Part shown: piece by piece, positions 58,901-64,000 of the stretch
How positions within the stretch are numbered: the first letter of the stretch is position 1
Layout: the number at the start of each line of letters is the position of its first letter
From: Malacoplasma muris
GTDB lineage: Bacteria > Bacillota_I > Bacilli_A > Mycoplasmatales > Mycoplasmoidaceae
Direction of reading: 5' to 3'
Assembly (NCBI RefSeq): GCF_046774425.1
Contig: NZ_CP177248.1
Location: 372,001-436,000, forward strand
Length of the DNA stretch: 64,000 nt
Program-made: the position numbers and the translations under genes
Notes under the pieces: model-generated
What the model saw: only the letters and a program-made list of their open reading frames with translations
What the model was told of the DNA's origin: nothing
Databases searched by the model: none

Positions 58901-59411
58901 ATCTGTATTACCAAGTACAGATGCTAATGGATATGTTGACACAACTAAAGAAATTAAGTATCAATTACCTGGTAATAGTTTTGATGTAGAATCAAAAAAA
59001 ATTCTTTCCCCACAAGAAAAAAATATAGTAGGAATAAATTTCCTTGAAACGCATGTAAAAAATTGAGGTGGAGATTATACTGAATTAGATCAACATAGAC
59101 ATGATTTTATAGATAGGGTTAAAGTAAAAAGTAAATTTGCTTTAAAATCATCTTTATTAAAAACTGATAATTATACTGATGTAGATTCTGATGTTATAAA
59201 AACATCAATATATGAAGCAAAATCATATAATGGCGATGTTAAATATTTCTTAACAGAACAGCAAGCTTATAATTGACTGTCTAATACAAATAAGTTTGCT
59301 GCTGCAATTGTTACAAAAAAAGAAACAGTGTATGAAATTTTTGATAACAAATTTTATTCTTATACAGAATATGAACAATGAGTAAACAATAATATTAAAG
59401 TAGGTGTATAG
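55935..59411 (+). CDS. Large surface lipoprotein
   Basis: The 1158-residue lipoprotein has a lipobox ending LMTSC (Cys27). Short motifs of the type YYFxxxxFxSxxxLxxYL recur: about 35-53, 173-192 and at the extreme C-terminus. A hydrophobic stretch (about 779-805) lies in the middle. No catalytic motif is recognised. The start follows AAAAGGA, and the ABC permease lies 22 bases upstream. Contains many TGA-encoded Trp. Confidence 0.82.
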
Positions 59412-59413
59412 TT

Positions 59414-62191
59414 ATGAAAAAAATAAATGTTATTAAATGATTTAGTGCAACATGTGCTTTAACATTATGTAGTGCTATTCCAGTTTCTTCTATTGCAACA
59501 AATTATTATAATGTATCTGTATCAAAGACAAGTTCATATTACATTAATTATCAAAACACAAAATATGATTCAATAGAATATGCTACAAAAAAAGAAATAA
59601 GCAATTTACTTAAAAGAGAAAAAGTTATTGGTTCACCAAAAATAAATGCTGGAAGTTATGCATTAAATTTAGATGAAGCAAGAGTATATGATTTAAATAA
59701 AATTAAAAAAGCATATAGAACAGTCTCTGGAAATCCAACTCCAGATTTTGAAGTTGCTAAAAAAAGTTATACAAATGCAATCAAAGAAATTAAATATTAT
59801 GATTATAATGGAAAACTACATGAATCACGCGATAGTGCCAAAAAATCTATATTAAATTCTACATCATCTAGTGGTATGGGAATTGTTGAATTACAAAGTA
59901 ACAATGATAAGTTTGAATTTAATCCATTAAATAAAACTGATAATTATAGACTATTAGAATATATATTAAATAATCTTGCAGGTAAAAATAAAGGCAAAAT
60001 AATAAATGATTTTTCATATGATTATTTTTATAAAAAACCAAGTTCTAAAAGTGATTCAACAATTTATAATAAATCACTAGTTGATTCAACTAATGATAAT
60101 TCTTCATTTATTAATAAGATAGTTAATGAATATAAGCAACATCTTTTAAATATTATAAGCATATTGCCTTTATTTACAATTGAACTTAAATTTGAATCTG
60201 GTATGGTTAATCATAATAAATATAGATTTGAATTAGAAAAAAATAAATATGATTATAGAAATAGAGTTGATTTTGAAAAATTTAAAGGATATTTTCCTGC
60301 ATCAGGAGCGCCAGAAAAAGTTCTTGATGGAAATGGTAGAACTTTTGCTTTTTTAGGTGGTATTGATCAACAATCAATAGTTTCTGATAGCACAAGAAAT
60401 GATATTTTTAACTTTGTAAGTAAAAATTCACGTCTTGCTAATGATATTTTTTCAAATAAATTAGTTACTAGTGGTGTTTCACTTGATATGCTACGTGTTA
60501 AACAAAATCCTTGAATGACATTTGTTTCAAATGGTGGTAAATGAAATTCATTAAGTAAAAAATTATATGACTGTTATTGAGATGTAGCAAAGAATCCTAA
60601 ATATGGATGAGATGTTGCTGAAAATTTACATTTAAACTGATTTGGACATAAATTATCTGTTGTTTATACTGGTGATTGTGAAGGATTTTTAGGTGGTCTA
60701 CAAATAGGAATAATGTCTGAACAAGGCGGAGATTATGTAGGGCATTATCATACACAAGTTAATTTTGAACACCAATTAAAAGTAGATAAAAAAACTTTAT
60801 TATCTAATGATTTTAAAAAAATTAAAAATAATGTTATTAATGAATATGTAAATTACATTTCTCCTTCAAGTAAATTTCATGTTGATGATACATCACAAAA
60901 AGACATTATAAAATCATTCTTAAATGATTCAATAGATACTTTGATAAATGGAATTCCTAGTGCTATTGAAAGTAAAAATTATTGATTTTGGACTTGAAAA
61001 GGAGCTGAAAGTGATTATTATTCATTAATATTAAATAAAAAATTTAATGAAAAATTTTGACTTATGAGCAATAATGATTCTTATGATAGTGAACTTTTAC
61101 CTTTAAGGAAATATATAAATAACAATTTAGTAAATATAATAAAAAAATATTTTCAAAATTATTACTACATTGATATTTCTAAAAAGGAAAATAGTGATAA
61201 AGTAAAACCCAAATTTTTAATAAATAATAATTCAAATACTATAAATAATCTTTATGTTTTAATTTTATATAAAAATCTACCCTTATATGAATTAGACATA
61301 AAAGAATTAATAAATAATATTAATACTTATAATTTAAAATCAAACACTTCAAAAATAGATTTAAACAATGTGTTAACTTCTTTAGAAAATGGTGTTTCTT
61401 TTCCAAACATTTTAAATAGTTTTTCTATTGAAAGTTATATGTTGTTAGATTCATTTAGAAATATTTCAAATCATAATATTACATCAATTAACAACAATAA
61501 TTCTATAGAAATAAATAATCAACCAATATATGTTATAACAGATAATAAGATTACAAACATATCTAATACTAATAAACCTCTACTTAAATACACACCCCAA
61601 GATGACACAATTAAATATGACCTAGAAACATATTTCAATATCTACAATAGTGAACTTGAATTAAAAAATAATGCAAAAACAAATTTAATATCAAAACCAG
61701 AAGACATTATTCTTTTAAGAGATGATTTTAATCAATTAAAACAAATCACTTATAAAGAATATGTTTCTAGTGTTAATGATATCAATATGGGAGCAACTGA
61801 AGTAATTGTTTATGATAATAAACAAGATTTAGATAAAGCTAAAAAAGATAGAACAACACTAGAGCCATTAGAAATTCTTTATCTAAGAGATTTAGATGGA
61901 AATATTGTAAATAAAGATATTTTTAATCCTAATGGAACCATTAATATTAAAAATTATAGTATTTACAATCCTAGCGAATTAGTTTTATCTAATATTGCAT
62001 ATACATATGCAGTTAAAAGTGCATTAGATTTGGTTTTCTATGAAAATGAAAATACACCAATTAAAAACCAAATCTACAATCTATATAAATTAGAAATTAA
62101 AAATAATGCGTATTATTTTTATCAATATGATGATGCATTTGCATTTCTAGCAGATTACATCAAAAATAATTCAGAAATTATTAATTATTAA
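59414..62191 (+). CDS. Large exported surface protein
   Basis: The 925-residue protein has a signal-like N-terminus (about 1-28) without a clean lipobox, Asn-rich regions (about 600-720) and no C-terminal anchor. It carries the same short motif found in the upstream lipoprotein: IKYYDYNGKLHESRDSAKKS early and AYYFYQYDDAFAFLADYI at the end. It begins two bases after the upstream stop. Its last 540 bases have a decayed copy at 63464-64000. There is no named family. Confidence 0.8.
61577..62115 (+). repeat. Source copy of a 3'-end duplication
   Basis: This part of the exported protein gene 59414-62191 is matched almost base for base by 63464-64000, about 1.9 kb downstream in the same direction. 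Confidence 0.9.
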
Positions 62192-62205
62192 AAAAGGAAT
62201 ATATT

Positions 62206-63454
62206 ATGAAATTATTAAATAAATTATTATTTAGCTTGCCTTTGTTATCAATTGCATTACCAACTGTTTTAACTTCATGTTCAAAAGAAGTTAGAGAACC
62301 AATCTATTTTATTAAACAAGATCCAGATGGTGGACACCATTACACTCTTTATTTTTATGAAACAAAAGCTCCAGATAGTCAAAATAATGGAGTTGTAAAT
62401 GTTATTGTTGATATTACTGGAATTAGAGATTGTCATTCATTTTTTATAGATAATAAATATGAGCATAATGGTGCAACATATTTTGTTGAACATGTAATAC
62501 TTGGAGCTGGTGTTAGAGAAGATAGAGATTTTAGTAGTTGAACAAACATGACTATATCTATGCCAAGATTTTATAATCCAAAAGTAAATTCAATTAATAC
62601 TTTTGATGATCCAGGTATTAATCAAAAAGTAAGAACTATTTTATCATTTGGTACAATACCTTTTGCATATGATGTGAGTGTTAATAAGAGTTATAGATTT
62701 GATCAAATTTACTCAGGTAACGATCTTTTTTATGACATGATACCTTATTGAAAAGAAAAACTTCCTAAATTGTATTATAACAATCTTTATATTTATGATG
62801 GAACTTCTCCTTATTTTGTGGATTATTATGATAATAACAATTGGAATGACTTAAAAGATTTTTACTATCGTTTTTATATAGTCAGTGATTCAAATAATTT
62901 TTTACAATCTTTTTATGAGATGAATGCTCCAATTTGTCATGTTAATTATAGAGGAAAACCAGATGGAACAAATTATAATATAAATTATAAGGGTATATTT
63001 ATAGAACATGAAGATAGTGAAACTGATGATTTAGAAATGTTTATGCCTCAACATGAAGTGCATAATTTTGAAATACCAAATCTTAATAATACAGATAAAG
63101 ATAGTTTGGAGTATAATTTTAGGGAAAAATATATTACCTACATGAATGTCATCAGAAAAGGACAACATATTACTGATGAGACAAGTATTAACAAAAAATG
63201 CTTTAATAAATATATATAATAATATTAAAAAAATACCAAATAATTGACTATATTATTACTCTAATTGTTTTGATTATTTTGAAAACAATATTATTTCTTT
63301 GCAATTTCCAAATCTTGAATCAATTGAAGCAGATGCTTTGAAAGCAAGATGAGAAAATAATTTGTGATATACTAAAATAAAATTACCTGCAAAATTTAGA
63401 GAAGATCCAGCTGTTAAAAATAGAGATCCTAATTTAATTATTGATTATTATTAA
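62206..63454 (+). pseudogene. Surface lipoprotein, frameshifted at an A6 tract
   Basis: A lipoprotein (lipobox ending VLTSC, Cys25) reads for 337 codons to TAA at 63217-63219. The last codons after the A6 tract (63193-63198) look random, while another frame stays open past it (NALINIYNNIKKIPNNW ... LIIDYY) to TAA at 63452-63454. With one A fewer the two join into about 415 residues. This could be slippage-based phase switching or a sequencing error. It follows the upstream gene by 14 bases, behind AAAAAGGA. Confidence 0.7.
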
Positions 63455-63463
63455 TAATATACA

Positions 63464-64000
63464 CCTCTACTTAAATACACATCCCAAGATAACACAATTA
63501 AATATGACATTAAACATATTTCAATGTCTACAATAGTGAACTTGAATTAAAAAATAATGCAAAAACAAATTTAATATCAAAACCAGAAGACATTATTCTT
63601 TTAAGAGATGATTTTAATCAATTAAAACAAATCACTTACAAAGAATATGTGCTAGTGTAAATGATATTAACATGGGAGCAACTGAAGTAATTGTTTATGA
63701 CAATAAACAAGATTTAGATAAAGCTAAAAAAGATAGAACAACACTAGAACCATTAGAAATTCTTTATCTAAGAGATTTAGATGGAAATATTGTAAATAAA
63801 GATATTTTTAATCCTAATGGAACCATTAATATTAAAAATTATAGTATTTACAATCCTAGTGAATTAGTTTTATCTAATATTGCATATACATATGCAGTTA
63901 AAAGTGCATTAGATTTGGTTTTCTATGAAAATGAAAATACACCAATTAAAAACCAAATCTACAATCTATATAAATTAGAAATTAAAAATAATGCGTATTA
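63464..64000 (+). pseudogene. Decayed partial copy of the 59414-62191 gene 3' end
   Basis: This stretch repeats 61577-62115 with scattered substitutions and two single-base losses, one near 63510 (after AAATATGAC) and one near 63650 (at GAATATGTGCTAG), so it cannot be read in one frame. There is no start signal. It runs off the window edge, and so may extend further. It is either junk from duplication or a donor segment for recombination into the intact gene. Confidence 0.88.

Noticed and set aside
59414..62191. Mycoplasma immunoglobulin-binding/protease (MIB-MIP) identity for the surface proteins
   Set aside because: Size and position are suggestive but no serine-protease (DUF31) catalytic motifs were recognised.
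1..64000. CRISPR arrays, tRNA or rRNA genes
   Set aside because: No regularly spaced repeats, and no TTCGA-type T-arm with matching acceptor stem or rRNA core sequence was noticed. A tRNAscan run would be decisive.

Overview
The window comes from an AT-rich mollicute that uses genetic code 4. In nearly every gene TGA falls at tryptophan positions (for example in LysS, SerS, transketolase and both ABC transporters), while TAA and TAG end the genes. Gene content (Cof-type HAD phosphatases, LemA, PepF, many lipoproteins, a few aminoacyl-tRNA synthetases, no wall genes) fits a host-associated Mycoplasma, perhaps of the penetrans/iowae (Malacoplasma) type. The genus is an inference. No rRNA, tRNA, CRISPR array or replication origin was seen.

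Layout. 1-290: end of an IS30-family insertion sequence. 327-7343: HAD phosphatase, two pairs of paralogous membrane proteins and a LemA protein. 7487-11210: heterodimeric ABC exporter. 11682-18625: a surface-glycan-like locus with an acyltransferase-3 membrane protein, two SGNH-hydrolase lipoproteins (the second frameshifted), an exported protein with bacterial sialyltransferase motifs and a small lipoprotein. 18898-26015: two very large C-terminally anchored surface proteins. 26067-27803: lysS preceded by a promoter, a 21-codon lysine-rich ORF and an intrinsic terminator. 27822-33169: a degenerate AsnA-like protein, an M20 peptidase, CoaX with two small genes, a degenerate mannose-6-phosphate-isomerase-like protein and an unknown gene. 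33303-36026: a small structured RNA, then pyrG and rbgA. 36176-36806: a large structured noncoding RNA with its own promoter and terminator. 36920-42483: acidic unknown protein, nucleoside deoxyribosyltransferase, rpmB, asnS, pgsA, serS. 42405-52497: tag, a surface protein, pepF, dxs, an Abi/HEPN protein, a small OB-fold-like protein, nfu, tkt and sir2. 52484-63454: Nudix hydrolase, an ABC transporter and a run of large exported proteins. 63464-64000: a decayed copy of the 3' end of one of them.

How the parts fit. The core genes serve translation (lysS, asnS, serS, rpmB, rbgA), nucleotide and cofactor metabolism (pyrG, coaX, deoxyribosyltransferase), sugar-phosphate and isoprenoid entry (tkt, dxs), lipid synthesis (pgsA), Fe-S carriage (nfu) and NAD-linked deacylation (sir2 plus Nudix). 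Between them lie surface-protein islands that show frameshifts, tandem domain duplication and partial gene copies, as expected of variable mollicute surfaces. The most unusual items are the large structured RNA at 36176-36806, the pseudoknotted small RNA at 33303-33440, the lysS leader, and the exported sialyltransferase-like/SGNH/acyltransferase locus.
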